64,000 bases of DNA from BPIH01 sp042408535 (GCA_042408535.1 JBHORA010000027.1:17164-81163), one strand, 5' to 3'. Numbered from the stretch's first letter, positions 26,033 through 36,650 are shown. Program-made: numbers and translations. The notes: generated from the letters alone by a model not told the origin.

Positions 26033-26515
26033 ATGGGCGAAGTTACGCGTTACTGTCCCGCCTGCTACGCGCCGAACCCGGCGAGGGAGGGCTCGTGTCT
26101 GCGCTGCGGCGCGACGCTCGTTTCGGAGGAGGCCATCGACGAGCGCCTCGTCTGGGCCCTCCGCCACCCGGACACCCAGGTCGCCATGCTCGCCGCCGAG
26201 CTCCTGGCGGCCCGGGGCGCCCGTCGGGCGGTGCCGGCCCTGCTCCGCATGACCGAGGAGCGGGAGCCGTACCGGGCCGCGGCCGCGGCCCGGGCCCTCG
26301 GGGCCTTCGTCGACGAGCCGAGGGTCGCCCTCGCCCTCCGGCGCCTGGCGGACGGTCCGTCGTTCCTCGTTCGGGAAGCGGCAGGGGCCGCCCTCGCTCG
26401 AGGCTCGGAGCCCGGAAGCGTCGACGCTGGGCAGGAAGGGGCCCCAACGAGGGCCGAGGTGGCGGGACCCGGCCTTGTCGCCGACCGCAGAGAGCGATCC
26501 GGGTCTGGGCGATGA
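26033..26515 (+). CDS. Zinc ribbon plus HEAT-repeat protein
   Basis: 160 aa. Zinc ribbon at the N-terminus (YCPACYAPNPAREGSCLRCG; Cys8, 11, 22 and 25), then helical HEAT/PBS-like repeats: ERLVWALRHPDTQVAMLAAELLAARGARRAVPALLRMTEEREPYRAAAAARALGAFVDEPRVALALRRLADGPSFLVREAAGAAL. This is a protein-interaction architecture. GAAGGA precedes the ATG, and its stop overlaps the first MutS-like gene (ATGA), so it probably scaffolds or regulates those ATPases. Function unproven. Confidence 0.75.
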   Translation: MGEVTRYCPACYAPNPAREGSCLRCGATLVSEEAIDERLVWALRHPDTQVAMLAAELLAARGARRAVPALLRMTEEREPYRAAAAARALGAFVDEPRVALALRRLADGPSFLVREAAGAALARGSEPGSVDAGQEGAPTRAEVAGPGLVADRRERSGSGR

Positions 26516-28113
26516 GCGAGGACCGAATGGTCGCGGCGACGGGAGTCGCGACGACGGGAGAGGAGTGGGCGCGCGACCTTGGGATGCTCAGCGTCCTCTG
26601 GGATCGCGGAGAGCCCGCCGCCGCGGTCGATGACCCCCTCCGAGCAGAGGCGCTCCGGGACCTGCGTCTCGACGAGGTCTTCGACGCCATCCTGGCTGGA
26701 CGAAACGTGCCGGGCCTCCGCGAGGCGTACGAGACACCGCTCCAGCGGGTGGAAGCGATCCGCTATCGGCAGGCCGTCGTCGTTGACCTGGAGCGACCGG
26801 ATCTTCTCAAGCTGATTCGGTCGTTCGTCGACGGCATGGCCCTCGTTCGGCGCCAGCTCGAGCGGCGACAGCGGGCGTACGTCGATCTCGAGCGGGTCCG
26901 CTGGCACCTCGAGGCCGCCGAGACGTACGGCCGGGTCGTCGAAGCTCTGGCCGACGGCCTCGCCGGCGCCGAGCCGGGCTCGGCCGCCCTCCAGCGAATC
27001 GCCGCATTCGTCGGTCGCTACGGCGCCTCCACCGAGTTCCGCACGCTCCGGAGCGACGTCGAGCGCTGTCTCACAGCCCTTCGCCGGATCCGCTATCGGC
27101 TCCACATCGTCGGCAACCGGATCCGGGTGAGCCGCGATCGGGAGGAGCCCGATTACGGGGCCGAGATCCTCGCCACCTTCGACAAGTTCCGGCAGACGAG
27201 TCGGGAAAGCGAGCCCTTCGACGTCACCCGGAGCGCCATGATGTCCCACGTCGAGGCCGCCATCCTGGAGCGGGTCGCCCGCCTCCACCCCGATGTCTTC
27301 GAGGACGTCGCCCGGACGGTGGCGCGGCACGCGGCGTTCATCGAGCCGGTCCTCGCCCGCTTCGAGGGGGAGATTCAGTTCTACCTCGCCTACCTCGACT
27401 ACATCGGCCGCCTCCGCGAGGCGGGCTATTCCTTCTGCCTGCCGGTCGTCGACGAGGAGGGCGGCGCACTCCAGGGCCGCGACATCTTCGACCTCGCCCT
27501 GGCCGACGCCTTCCGAGCCGCCGGCCGACGCGTCGTTGCCAACGACGTCCAGTTCGGCGTCGGCGAACGGGTCCTCGTCGTCACCGGACCGAACCAGGGT
27601 GGCAAGACGACCTTCGCCCGCGCGGTCGGGCAGCTCGGTCATCTCGCCGGTCTTGGCCTGCCAGTCCCGGGCCGGGAAGTCCGGCTCGGTCTCGTCGACC
27701 GCGTCCTCACCCACTTCGAGCGCGAGGAAGCGCTCACGAGCCTGGAAGGGAAGCTCGAGCGGGACCTCCGGCGCTTCCGCGATCTCCTCGCGGCGGCGAC
27801 GCCGAGGAGCGTCGTCGTCATGAACGAGAGCTTCAGCTCGACCTCGGCCGCCGACGCCCTCTTCCTGAACCGAGTCATGCTCCGAACCCTCGTCGGGCGG
27901 GGGATTCGGACCGTCTGCGTCACCTTCCTCGACGAACTCGCCCGCTTCGGTCCCGGCGTCGTCAGCCTCGTGGCTGCCGTCGACCCCGCCGATCCGACGA
28001 CGAAGACGTACCGGGTCCTCCGCCGCGCCGCCGACGGCCGTGCCTACGCCATCGCTGTGGCCGAAAAGCACGGCTTGACCTACGAGCGCCTGAGGCACGA
28101 CCTGGCCCGATGA
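26512..28113 (+). CDS. MutS-like ATPase, first of tandem pair
   Basis: 533 aa. The N-terminal ~330 residues are helical, corresponding to MutS core/lever helices; no MutS mismatch-recognition domain (no Phe-x-Glu) is seen. The C-terminal ATPase has Walker A GPNQGGKTT (359-367) and VVMNESFSSTSAADA in place of the Walker B region. Asn438 replaces the Asp of the usual DE pair while Glu439 remains. The VTFLDELARFGPGVVSLVA stretch matches the trans-acting helix region. ATGA overlaps join it to genes on both sides. Real MutS2/MutS1 functions should not be assumed. Confidence 0.85.
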   Translation: MSEDRMVAATGVATTGEEWARDLGMLSVLWDRGEPAAAVDDPLRAEALRDLRLDEVFDAILAGRNVPGLREAYETPLQRVEAIRYRQAVVVDLERPDLLKLIRSFVDGMALVRRQLERRQRAYVDLERVRWHLEAAETYGRVVEALADGLAGAEPGSAALQRIAAFVGRYGASTEFRTLRSDVERCLTALRRIRYRLHIVGNRIRVSRDREEPDYGAEILATFDKFRQTSRESEPFDVTRSAMMSHVEAAILERVARLHPDVFEDVARTVARHAAFIEPVLARFEGEIQFYLAYLDYIGRLREAGYSFCLPVVDEEGGALQGRDIFDLALADAFRAAGRRVVANDVQFGVGERVLVVTGPNQGGKTTFARAVGQLGHLAGLGLPVPGREVRLGLVDRVLTHFEREEALTSLEGKLERDLRRFRDLLAAATPRSVVVMNESFSSTSAADALFLNRVMLRTLVGRGIRTVCVTFLDELARFGPGVVSLVAAVDPADPTTKTYRVLRRAADGRAYAIAVAEKHGLTYERLRHDLAR

Positions 28114-29741
28114 AGCCCCACTTGCTCTTCCCGGACCGAGATCTCGTCGTCGACGCCCAGCTCGATCCAGCAGCCCAGGCCCTCAGCGACGACCTCGAAC
28201 TCGACCTCGTCCTCGAGGCGATGGCCGGCGGAGATTCGCGCGTCCTCGAGGTCTGTCGGTCGGTCCTCCTGGCCGGCTGTCGCGACCCGGCCACGATTCG
28301 GTATCGGCAGGCGATCCTCGCCGACCTCCGGGCTGATCCGGCCATCGCCCGGACGCTCTACGAGCTCGCCCTCGAGGCGATCAGTCGGGAGCGGCGCGTC
28401 TACGGCGGTTTCTGGAGCCGCCATCCCGAGACGGTCCTCCGTCGCTCCGTCGAGGTCATCGAGCAGTTCCTCGACGTCCTCCGACGCCTCCGGGGTCTCG
28501 CCGAGGTCCGGCTCGAGACGGTGACCTCGGTTGGACTCCGGACCCTCTTCGAGACCCTCGTGCGCGAGCTCGACGACCCGTACCTGGCGTCAGTGGAGGA
28601 TCACCTGGCCCGGCTCCGCTTCCGGGACGGCATCGTCGTCACGGCCGAGCTCGGGGCCGGCAACCGGGGCACGAACTACGTCCTTCGGCGGCCGCTCCGA
28701 CGGCCGGGCTGGCGCGAGCGACTCGGCCTGCCCGACGGAACGAGTCTGACCTACGAGGTCCCTGAGCGCGACGAGAGCGGGTTCCGCGCCCTCGCCGAGC
28801 TGACCGGGCTCGGCGTCGCCCTCGCTGCGAGGGCCGTGGCGGCCTCTGCCGAGCACATCCTCGACTTCTTCCGTCTCCTCCGCGACGAGGCTGCAGCCTA
28901 CGTCGGCCTCCTCGCCCTCGAGGAGCGGCTTCGGGCCCTCGGCGGACCCCTCTCCGTCCCCGAGCCCGCCCCCGTCGGCTCGGCTGCGCTGGCGGCCGTC
29001 GGTCTCTACGACGCTGCCCTCCAGCTCCGCCTCGGAGGCGGTGCCGTGGCCAGCGACGTTGCCCTCGACGGGGCTCGCCTCGTCTGCGTGACCGGGGCGA
29101 ACCAGGGTGGCAAGACGACGTTTCTGCGGGCCCTCGGTCTGGCCGAGCTTCTCATGGCCGCCGGCGCGATGGTGCCGGCCCGTTCCTTCCGGGCGGCCGT
29201 CGCCGGTCGCATCTACAGTCACTTCCCCCGCTCGGAAGCCGATGGGATCCGGAGCGGGAAGCTTGACGAGGAGCTCGAACGGATGCGGGCGATCGCCGAT
29301 CGGCTCGAGCCCGGCGATCTCGTCCTCATGAACGAGTCCTTCAGCTCGACGAACGAGCGCGAGGGGTCGGAGATCGCCCGGGGGATCCTGACGGCCTTCG
29401 CCGACGCCGGGGTTCGGGTCGTCGCCGTCACCCATCTCCGAGACCTCGTCGCCGAGCTCGATGGAGCCGGGCGATCGGACGTCGCCTTTCTCCGGGCCGA
29501 GCGCCTTCCGGACGGCCGTCGGACGTTCCGGATCGTTCCCGGAAGGCCGGAGCGGACGAGTCACGGGCTCGACGTCTTCCGGCGGGTCTTCGGAGGCGAC
29601 GGCTCTGACGCGGTGCTGGAGGTCTCCGAGCTGATGGACGGCAACGGAGACGAGTCCCGGGCTGGTCCGCTCCCTCAGCGCCCGGCGAGCCGTTCGACGA
29701 GGGGGGCCATGACCTCCATCGCCCGGACCGGGAACGTGTAG
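28110..29741 (+). CDS. MutS-like ATPase, second of tandem pair
   Basis: 543 aa, a diverged paralogue of the preceding gene. Both begin with a DPxRxxALxDLxLD / DPAAQALSDDLELD-type segment and share IRYRQA. The ATPase has Walker A GANQGGKTTF (329-338) and VLMNESFSSTNEREG, again with Asn (408) where Walker B Asp is expected. VAVTHLRDLVAEL follows. No mismatch-binding domain, HNH or Smr nuclease domain is visible. The two proteins probably form a heterodimer. The last 67 nt overlap the convergent LLM gene. Confidence 0.85.
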   Translation: MKPHLLFPDRDLVVDAQLDPAAQALSDDLELDLVLEAMAGGDSRVLEVCRSVLLAGCRDPATIRYRQAILADLRADPAIARTLYELALEAISRERRVYGGFWSRHPETVLRRSVEVIEQFLDVLRRLRGLAEVRLETVTSVGLRTLFETLVRELDDPYLASVEDHLARLRFRDGIVVTAELGAGNRGTNYVLRRPLRRPGWRERLGLPDGTSLTYEVPERDESGFRALAELTGLGVALAARAVAASAEHILDFFRLLRDEAAAYVGLLALEERLRALGGPLSVPEPAPVGSAALAAVGLYDAALQLRLGGGAVASDVALDGARLVCVTGANQGGKTTFLRALGLAELLMAAGAMVPARSFRAAVAGRIYSHFPRSEADGIRSGKLDEELERMRAIADRLEPGDLVLMNESFSSTNEREGSEIARGILTAFADAGVRVVAVTHLRDLVAELDGAGRSDVAFLRAERLPDGRRTFRIVPGRPERTSHGLDVFRRVFGGDGSDAVLEVSELMDGNGDESRAGPLPQRPASRSTRGAMTSIARTGNV

Positions 29742-30598
29742 GAGTTCAGCCCCCAGGCCTCGCGGCGCCGGAGGAGGAGGGTTTCGAGGCGGGTCAGGCT
29801 GCCGTGGAGGAGGTACGGCGTGCCGACGAGGCTGGCCCCGGCGGCGGCGGCGAGGCTCCGGAAGGACCCGACCGGGTGTTTCGACCAGTCGACGAGGCCG
29901 GCGTCGGCGACGAGGACGTCGAGGTCGAAGCTCCCCCAGCGGGAGCCCGCTGCCTCCCGAACGAGAGCGACCTTCGCGGCGGTCGCGCCTTCCGTCGCCT
30001 GGGCCACGATCGGCCGCCCCCGGGCGTCGAACTGGGGGAGGAGCCCGACGATGTCGGCTTCGCGGGCGGCGAGGCGGAGCATCCGGCGCCCACCGCCGCC
30101 GAGGACGATTGGCGGATGGGGGCGCTGGACGGGCAGGGGGTCGATGCGGGCCCCCTCGAGGCGGTAGTGGCGACCCTCGTGGCTCACCTCCTCGCCGGCG
30201 AGGAGGCGCTTGACGAGACCGACCGCCTCTTCCAGGCGCTCGATTCGGGTCCCAGCCGGGTCGTAGGGAAGGCCGAGCTGGCGGTAGTCGGCGACTCGCC
30301 AGCCGGCACCGAGACCGAGGAGGAGGCGGCCACCCGAGAGGAGGTCGAGGGTCGCTGCCTCCCGGGCGAGGATGAGGGGGTGGCGGAAGTCGTTGGCAAA
30401 GACGTAGGAGCCGATTCGGAGGCGGGTCGTCGCCGCAGCGGCCGTCGCGAGGGCGGCGATGGGGGCGAGTTGCTCGGAGAGGTGGTCGGGGACGACGAGG
30501 GCATCGTAGCCGAGCTCCTCGGCCCGGCGGGCGAGGGCCTGCCAGGATGCGGCGTCGGGGGCGCGAGCGGCAGTGACGGCGAAACGGAAGGGACGCAT
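29675..30598 (-). CDS. LLM-class (luciferase-like) F420-dependent oxidoreductase
   Basis: 307 aa from ATG 30598. TIM-barrel landmarks: FRFAVTAARAPD, AEELGYDALVVPDHL, RIGSYVFANDFRHPLILAREAATLDLLSGGRLLLGLGAGW, ADYRQLGLPYDPAGTRIERLEEAV, PPIVLGGGGRRMLRLAAREADIVGL. The G(A/T)GW and RHP motifs fit coenzyme-F420 enzymes of the LLM class. GGAGGA lies rather far (~18 nt) upstream of the start. Its 3' end overlaps the MutS-like gene convergently by 67 nt. Substrate unknown. Confidence 0.85.
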   Translation of the reverse strand: MRPFRFAVTAARAPDAASWQALARRAEELGYDALVVPDHLSEQLAPIAALATAAAATTRLRIGSYVFANDFRHPLILAREAATLDLLSGGRLLLGLGAGWRVADYRQLGLPYDPAGTRIERLEEAVGLVKRLLAGEEVSHEGRHYRLEGARIDPLPVQRPHPPIVLGGGGRRMLRLAAREADIVGLLPQFDARGRPIVAQATEGATAAKVALVREAAGSRWGSFDLDVLVADAGLVDWSKHPVGSFRSLAAAAGASLVGTPYLLHGSLTRLETLLLRRREAWGLNSYTFPVRAMEVMAPLVERLAGR

Positions 30599-30884
30599 CG
30601 TCGTTCGGGGATCGTCCTCCAGCCAGCAGGTGGGCGTGCTCCGCGTCGATGCGATCGTAGCGCGGCGGCAAGGGGCCCGGATTCGCGCAGCGCGGGACGC
30701 GCCGTCGGCGCCGTTGGGAGTCACGACGGGTTGATACTCCCATGGGGTATGGTTGTGACCGTTGCCATCCGGCGGGCCCGGGCATACAATCGGCCGCCGT
30801 CGGCCTGTCAAGACTTGACAGGCCCACAGTCGTGTCCGGCAGGTTCGGCCAGGTCGGACGCGGGGGTGCGTCGGGAGGTCCGAT
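30599..30884. promoter_or_regulatory. dnaG promoter and 23-bp palindrome
   Basis: Plus strand TTGCCA (30762-30767), a 17-nt spacer and TACAAT (30785-30790) form a good sigma-70 promoter. Immediately downstream of the predicted start, 30802-30812 (GGCCTGTCAAG) and 30814-30824 (CTTGACAGGCC) are perfect inverted arms around a single base. With a 1-nt centre this is better as a protein-binding DNA operator than as an RNA hairpin. A looser dyad around CCCATGGG lies near 30735-30751. Confidence 0.65.
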
Positions 30885-32888
30885 TTGGCGGTCGGCGCAG
30901 CGGCCGAGATCAAGAGCAGGCTCTCGATCGTCGACGTCGTCGGCGAGACGGTCGCGCTCCGGAAGGCCGGCTCGACCTTCAAGGGCCTCTGTCCCTTCCA
31001 CGCCGAGAAGACCCCAAGCTTCGTCGTCACCCCAGCCCGGGGCACGTACAAGTGCTTCGGCTGCGGGAGGGGGGGCGACATCTTCAGCTTCGTCATGGAG
31101 CGCGATGGCCTCGCCTTCCCCGAGGCGCTCAAGCTCCTCGCCCGGCGGGCCGGGGTCGAACTCGACGAGCAGCGCGGCCGCGACGACGGGCGACGGGCTC
31201 GCCTCCGGGAAGTCCTCGAGACGGCGATCGCCTTCTACCACGTCGTCCTCACCCAGCACCGAGTCGGCCAGCCTGCCCTCGACTATCTCCGCCGGCGGGG
31301 CTTCAGTGACGCGACGATCGAGCGCTTCCAACTCGGCTGGGCGCCGGCCGGCTGGGACACCCTGAGCCGCGAGCTCGGTCGGCGCCGGGGAATCACGGCC
31401 GAGGAGCTCGCCGCCGTCGGGTTGACCGTGGCCCGGCCTGGCGGTCGGGGCGCGTACGACCGCTTCCGGGAGCGGATCATCTTCCCGATCCGCGACGCCT
31501 CGGGGGCGCCGACCGGTCTCGGGGGGCGGATCCTGGACCGAGGTGAGGCCGCGGCCGCTCCGCCCGACGGCGCGGCCCGCCGCGGCGAGCCCGGCCCGAA
31601 ATATCTGAACTCGCCGGCCACGCCCCTCTTCGACAAGGGCCGGACCCTCTACCTCATCGATCGAGCGAAGGCGGCCATTCGCCGAACGGGCCAGGCCGTC
31701 CTCGTCGAGGGCTACACGGATGCCCTCATGGCCCACCAGGCCGGCTTCGAGAACGTCGTCGCCTCCCTCGGGACGGCCCTCACCCCGGGCCAGGTGGCGA
31801 TCCTCGGGCGGTACGCCCGGCGAGTCGCCCTCGCCTACGATGTCGACCCGGCCGGCCAGAGCGCCGGGGCCTTCGGGATCAGCGAGCTCACTGCCCTCAT
31901 CTCGGAGGTCCAGACGGCCGGAGCGGATTTCGGACTGACCGACGTCGGCGTCGTGCGACTGCCCGAGGGTCGGGACCCGGACGAGGTCATCCGCGACAGC
32001 CCGGAGGTCTGGGAGGCGGCCGTCGCCGCTCCCGTCGGGATCCTCGAGTACCTCGTCGACGTGAACGCCGCTCGGGTCGACGTCCGAACCGCCGAGGGGC
32101 GGCGCCGGCTCGTCGACGCCGTCCTGCCCGTCCTCCGCCGGGTCGCCGATCCGACGGTGCGGGACGGCGCCCTCCTCCATCTCGCCCGCCGGGCGGCGAC
32201 GGATGTCGATGTCCTCCGGGAGGCGCTCCGGAGCCGGGTCTCGCCAGGCCGCAGCGGCGCCGGCCTCGCCGAGGCGGAGCACAGCGGCGTCCGCCTCACC
32301 CTCGAGGCCGTCCGGGCGGCGTCGGAGGAGCTCCATCCCCGGGAGATCGTCCGCGCCGTCAGCCCGAGCGAGGTCGAGCTCCTCCGGCTCCTCCTCCTCG
32401 TCCCGGATCTCCAGCTTCGGGCCGCCGACGTGCTCGGTCCCGATCAGCTCCCGTCGACCCTCGCCCGGGAGCTCTACCGGGCGATCGTCCTCATGCGAGC
32501 CCGCGACGACGCCGGCGTCCCGGGATCCTTCGACCTCGACCGACTCCGGGCCGGCCTCGACCCCGAAGTTCGGGCCCTCGCCACCGCCGTCCTTGCCCTC
32601 GGGGGGCCCGACCCCCGCCTCCTCCCGCCGGATCGGCAGCTCTACGAGCTCGAGAACCTCGTCCTCAACCTCGAGGCAGAGGCGCTCACCGAGCGGAGCG
32701 AGTACAACCGGGCCGCCCAGGCGGAGGCCGAGCGGCGCGGCGACCGGGCGGCGATGAGCGAGCTCCTCGCCCAGGAGCGGCAGATTCACGAGGCCTGGCG
32801 ATCCCTCCACCGTCGCCGCGAGCAGGCCCGCCTCCTCGCCCGACGTCGGGCGGAGATTGGAGGCCAGACGCCTGCCGGGGTGGGTTGA
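30885..32888 (+). CDS. dnaG: DNA primase
   Basis: 667 aa with TTG start at 30885, 5 nt after GGGAGGT. CHC2 zinc finger: CPFHAEKTPSF and YKCFGCGRGGD (~37-65). TOPRIM core: VLVEGYTDALMAHQAG, SLGTALTPGQ and the acidic YDVDPAGQSAG. The C-terminal helicase-interaction region is helical and Arg/Glu-rich. It synthesises RNA primers at the replication fork. rpoD lies 182 nt downstream, the old macromolecular-synthesis gene order, though rpsU is not here. Confidence 0.95.
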   Translation: MAVGAAAEIKSRLSIVDVVGETVALRKAGSTFKGLCPFHAEKTPSFVVTPARGTYKCFGCGRGGDIFSFVMERDGLAFPEALKLLARRAGVELDEQRGRDDGRRARLREVLETAIAFYHVVLTQHRVGQPALDYLRRRGFSDATIERFQLGWAPAGWDTLSRELGRRRGITAEELAAVGLTVARPGGRGAYDRFRERIIFPIRDASGAPTGLGGRILDRGEAAAAPPDGAARRGEPGPKYLNSPATPLFDKGRTLYLIDRAKAAIRRTGQAVLVEGYTDALMAHQAGFENVVASLGTALTPGQVAILGRYARRVALAYDVDPAGQSAGAFGISELTALISEVQTAGADFGLTDVGVVRLPEGRDPDEVIRDSPEVWEAAVAAPVGILEYLVDVNAARVDVRTAEGRRRLVDAVLPVLRRVADPTVRDGALLHLARRAATDVDVLREALRSRVSPGRSGAGLAEAEHSGVRLTLEAVRAASEELHPREIVRAVSPSEVELLRLLLLVPDLQLRAADVLGPDQLPSTLARELYRAIVLMRARDDAGVPGSFDLDRLRAGLDPEVRALATAVLALGGPDPRLLPPDRQLYELENLVLNLEAEALTERSEYNRAAQAEAERRGDRAAMSELLAQERQIHEAWRSLHRRREQARLLARRRAEIGGQTPAGVG

Positions 32889-33069
32889 TGTTGACCCCGT
32901 CGATGGGCGTCGGCTGTCGTTCGGTCGGCTCTCCGCTCGGTTGGTTCGTCGCCGAGCCTCGGTTGCGTGAGCGCCGGCCAGGGGCCCCAGATCGGCGTTG
33001 GCTGCGGCCCGTTCGGCGCTCCGGTCCGGGTTCGATCGCGGCCGCGAGACGGACGGGAGGGGACTGACG

Positions 33070-34809
<1,740 letters not shown>

Positions 34810-35059
34810 GGGCGGCCCGGCGTCGTGCCTTGGTTGCTGTCGCCGCCGGGTCGGCCCTCGCCGGGCTGGCCGTTCCTCGCCGCGGTGTCGGGCTGCCGCC
34901 GCTGGGTCGGCTTTCGCCGCGCTGGCAGCCTCGCGCCGCCCGGGTCCGGCTCGTGAAACGCTCGGCGCCCGCTCGCCACCGCCTCCCGCCCCGTTCTCGG
35001 CCTCCCAGCCGCGGGGGCCCGCCTCTTCGCCCCTCGCCTCATCCGCTGCTCCCGGTCGC
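34810..35059. other. Intergenic region downstream of rpoD
   Basis: No supported gene; the GC-rich sequence contains several GCCGC/GGCGG inverted segments that could terminate rpoD transcription, but none has a T-tract. Confidence 0.4.
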
Positions 35060-35272
35060 TCACCGCCGGCGCCGGCCTCCCCGACGCGGCTCGTCCGCCG
35101 GACCACGCTCGATCCGACTGATCGATGAGCGATCGATCCCGAGGGCAGCCGCGACCGCTTGCTGGCTCAAGCCCCGGTCGAGCCGGGCAAGGCAAAGCTC
35201 GCGGGCAAGGAGATCGACCGCTGCTCGCCCGCGGAGTCGGCCCTGCTCGATGACCGAAGGACGCCTCGGCAT
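35060..35272 (-). pseudogene. XRE-type helix-turn-helix fragment
   Basis: 70 aa from ATG 35272: LLARELCLARLDRGLSQQAVAAALGIDRSSISRIERG is a clear XRE-family HTH with its recognition helix. The frame then becomes Arg/Pro-rich and stops after ~14 residues, where relatives continue into a longer protein. No continuation is visible in the other frames. It is likely a decayed remnant, though a 70-aa stand-alone DNA-binding protein is possible. It overlaps no other gene. Confidence 0.5.
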
Positions 35273-35330
35273 GGTGCTCAGGATCGCGCCCTTGACCCAT
35301 CGCGGACTGACGCGTTGTGGCGACAGCGGC

Positions 35331-35425
35331 CAGCCGCGACGATGGCCACGATCGGCCGCCGTCCGCGGCGAGGGGATGAGCCGCCAGCCGCGACGATGGC
35401 CACGGTCGGCCGCCATCCGCGGCGA
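35331..35425. repeat. Direct repeat, 41 bp, two copies
   Basis: 35331-35371 and 35385-35425 are 41-bp copies (period 54) differing at two bases; the core is CAGCCGCGACGATGGCCAC. It lies upstream of the HTH fragment in noncoding DNA. Confidence 0.75.
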
Positions 35426-35448
35426 CAGCGCCGATCGCCGGCCCTCGG

Positions 35449-35473
35449 CCCCCGGACGGGCTCGGGGGTCTTT
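35449..35473 (+). terminator. Candidate intrinsic terminator
   Basis: CCCCCG (35449-35454) pairs with CGGGGG (35463-35468) across 8 nt, followed by TCTTTC. It lies ~640 nt downstream of rpoD and just before the small membrane protein gene. Confidence 0.4.
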
Positions 35474-35519
35474 CGCAGGGCGTGATCGACTCGGAGAGGC
35501 GCGCCGGGCTCGAGAGCGG

Positions 35520-35525
35520 TAGGCT
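35520..35525 (+). promoter_or_regulatory. Leaderless-type -10 box
   Basis: TAGGCT with 6 nt (ACTGGC) before the ATG at 35532; no Shine-Dalgarno. Confidence 0.55.
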
Positions 35526-35531
35526 ACTGGC

Positions 35532-35858
35532 ATGCCCGTCAGTGCCTACGCCCTCGTCGGCTTCTTCGGGGTCGTCTCGATCGCCTCCGGATACGTCGCC
35601 TGGCGAGCCGTCGGTCCCCCGCCACGACTCGCCGCGCTCCCCCCTGCAGCGGCCTCGTTCCTTGCCCTCTACCTCGTTGGCCATCGACTCTTCCTCTCGG
35701 TCGGGCCGACCGTCGGCCTCTTCGGCTTCGAGGTGGCCCTGCCGTTCGACCTAGCGGTGGCGATCGGGTCGGCCGGGGCTGTCGCTGCCGTCGAGCGCGC
35801 CGTCTGGCGGGCTGGTCGGCGAGTCCGACCGACCGACGACGTCCACCCGGCGGCCTGA
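35532..35858 (+). CDS. Small integral membrane protein, hypothetical
   Basis: 108 aa with three hydrophobic spans: ALVGFFGVVSIASGYVAW, AAASFLALYLVGHRLFL and FDLAVAIGSAGAVAAVERAVW, and a short charged C-terminus. No family recognised. Monocistronic, with a leaderless-type promoter; the next gene begins 72 nt downstream with its own strong ribosome-binding site. Confidence 0.6.
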   Translation: MPVSAYALVGFFGVVSIASGYVAWRAVGPPPRLAALPPAAASFLALYLVGHRLFLSVGPTVGLFGFEVALPFDLAVAIGSAGAVAAVERAVWRAGRRVRPTDDVHPAA

Positions 35859-35930
35859 AGCAGCCGCCCACCCGGCAGGCCGACGCCAGCGAGCCGGTAG
35901 GTCGAATTCGTCGATTCCGGGAGGGGCTCG

Positions 35931-36494
35931 ATGCGCAGGGTGACCTATTCGATGGGCGTCTCGCTCGACGGCTTTATCGCCGGGCCGGACGGCAGGTTCG
36001 ACTGGACGACACCGGACAAGGAGGTCTTCCGGTTCTGGGTCGATGAGATCCGCGGGGTTGGCGTCTACCTCCTCGGACGGCGGCTGTACGAGACGATGCT
36101 GTACTGGGAGACCGCCGAAGAGGAGGCATCGCTCGACGAGGCGGAGCTCGAGTGGGCCGCACTCTGGAAGCAGCTCCCCAAGGTGGTGTTCTCCACGACG
36201 CTGTCGGCGGTCGAGGGCAACGCCCGCCTGGCCTCCGGCGGGCTGGTGGAGGAGATCGCACGGCTACGAGCCGAGCCGGGGAAGGGCGACATCGCCATCG
36301 GTGGCGCGACCCTGGCCGCGCAGGCGGCCGCCCTCGACCTCATCGACGAGTATCGGCTCATCGTCTACCCGGTCCTCGTCGGTGGCGGCAGGCCGTACTT
36401 TCCCGGGCGCGAACGCCGGGTCGATCTGGAGCTCGTCGAGACCCGCACCTTTGACTCGGGGGTCGTTTACCTGCGCTACCGAGTGGCCCGTTAG
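35931..36494 (+). CDS. Dihydrofolate reductase family protein (RibD C-terminal fold)
   Basis: 187 aa. MRRVTYSMGVSLDGFIAGPDGRFDW, VYLLGRRLYETMLYWE, LPKVVFSTTL, GDIAIGGATLAAQAAALDLIDEYRLIVYPVLVGGGRPYFPG are the landmarks of YwjB/YyaP-type proteins. They share the DHFR/RibD NADPH-binding fold but their substrates are unknown; true DHFR active-site spacing is absent. GGAGGGG precedes the ATG. Confidence 0.85.
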   Translation: MRRVTYSMGVSLDGFIAGPDGRFDWTTPDKEVFRFWVDEIRGVGVYLLGRRLYETMLYWETAEEEASLDEAELEWAALWKQLPKVVFSTTLSAVEGNARLASGGLVEEIARLRAEPGKGDIAIGGATLAAQAAALDLIDEYRLIVYPVLVGGGRPYFPGRERRVDLELVETRTFDSGVVYLRYRVAR

Positions 36495-36573
36495 GCATCC
36501 CGGCCCATCAGGCGCAGCCTCCCAGACGGCCGTCGCCCGCCGGAACCGCCGTCTCGGGATCGGCCCGAGCCTC

Positions 36574-36604
36574 TTGACGCCTCGACGATCACGATATATC
36601 GTGA
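36574..36604 (+). promoter_or_regulatory. PadR promoter with 16-bp perfect palindrome
   Basis: TCACGATATATCGTGA (36589-36604) is a perfect 16-bp dyad lying over the -10 region (TATATC or TATCGT), downstream of TTGACG (36574-36579). It is 46 nt before the PadR gene and is the obvious autoregulatory operator, with the exporter genes under the same control. Confidence 0.7.
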
Positions 36605-36650
36605 GCGACCGCGAGAACCCAGAACGCAGGCACGCACGAAGGAGACGTCG

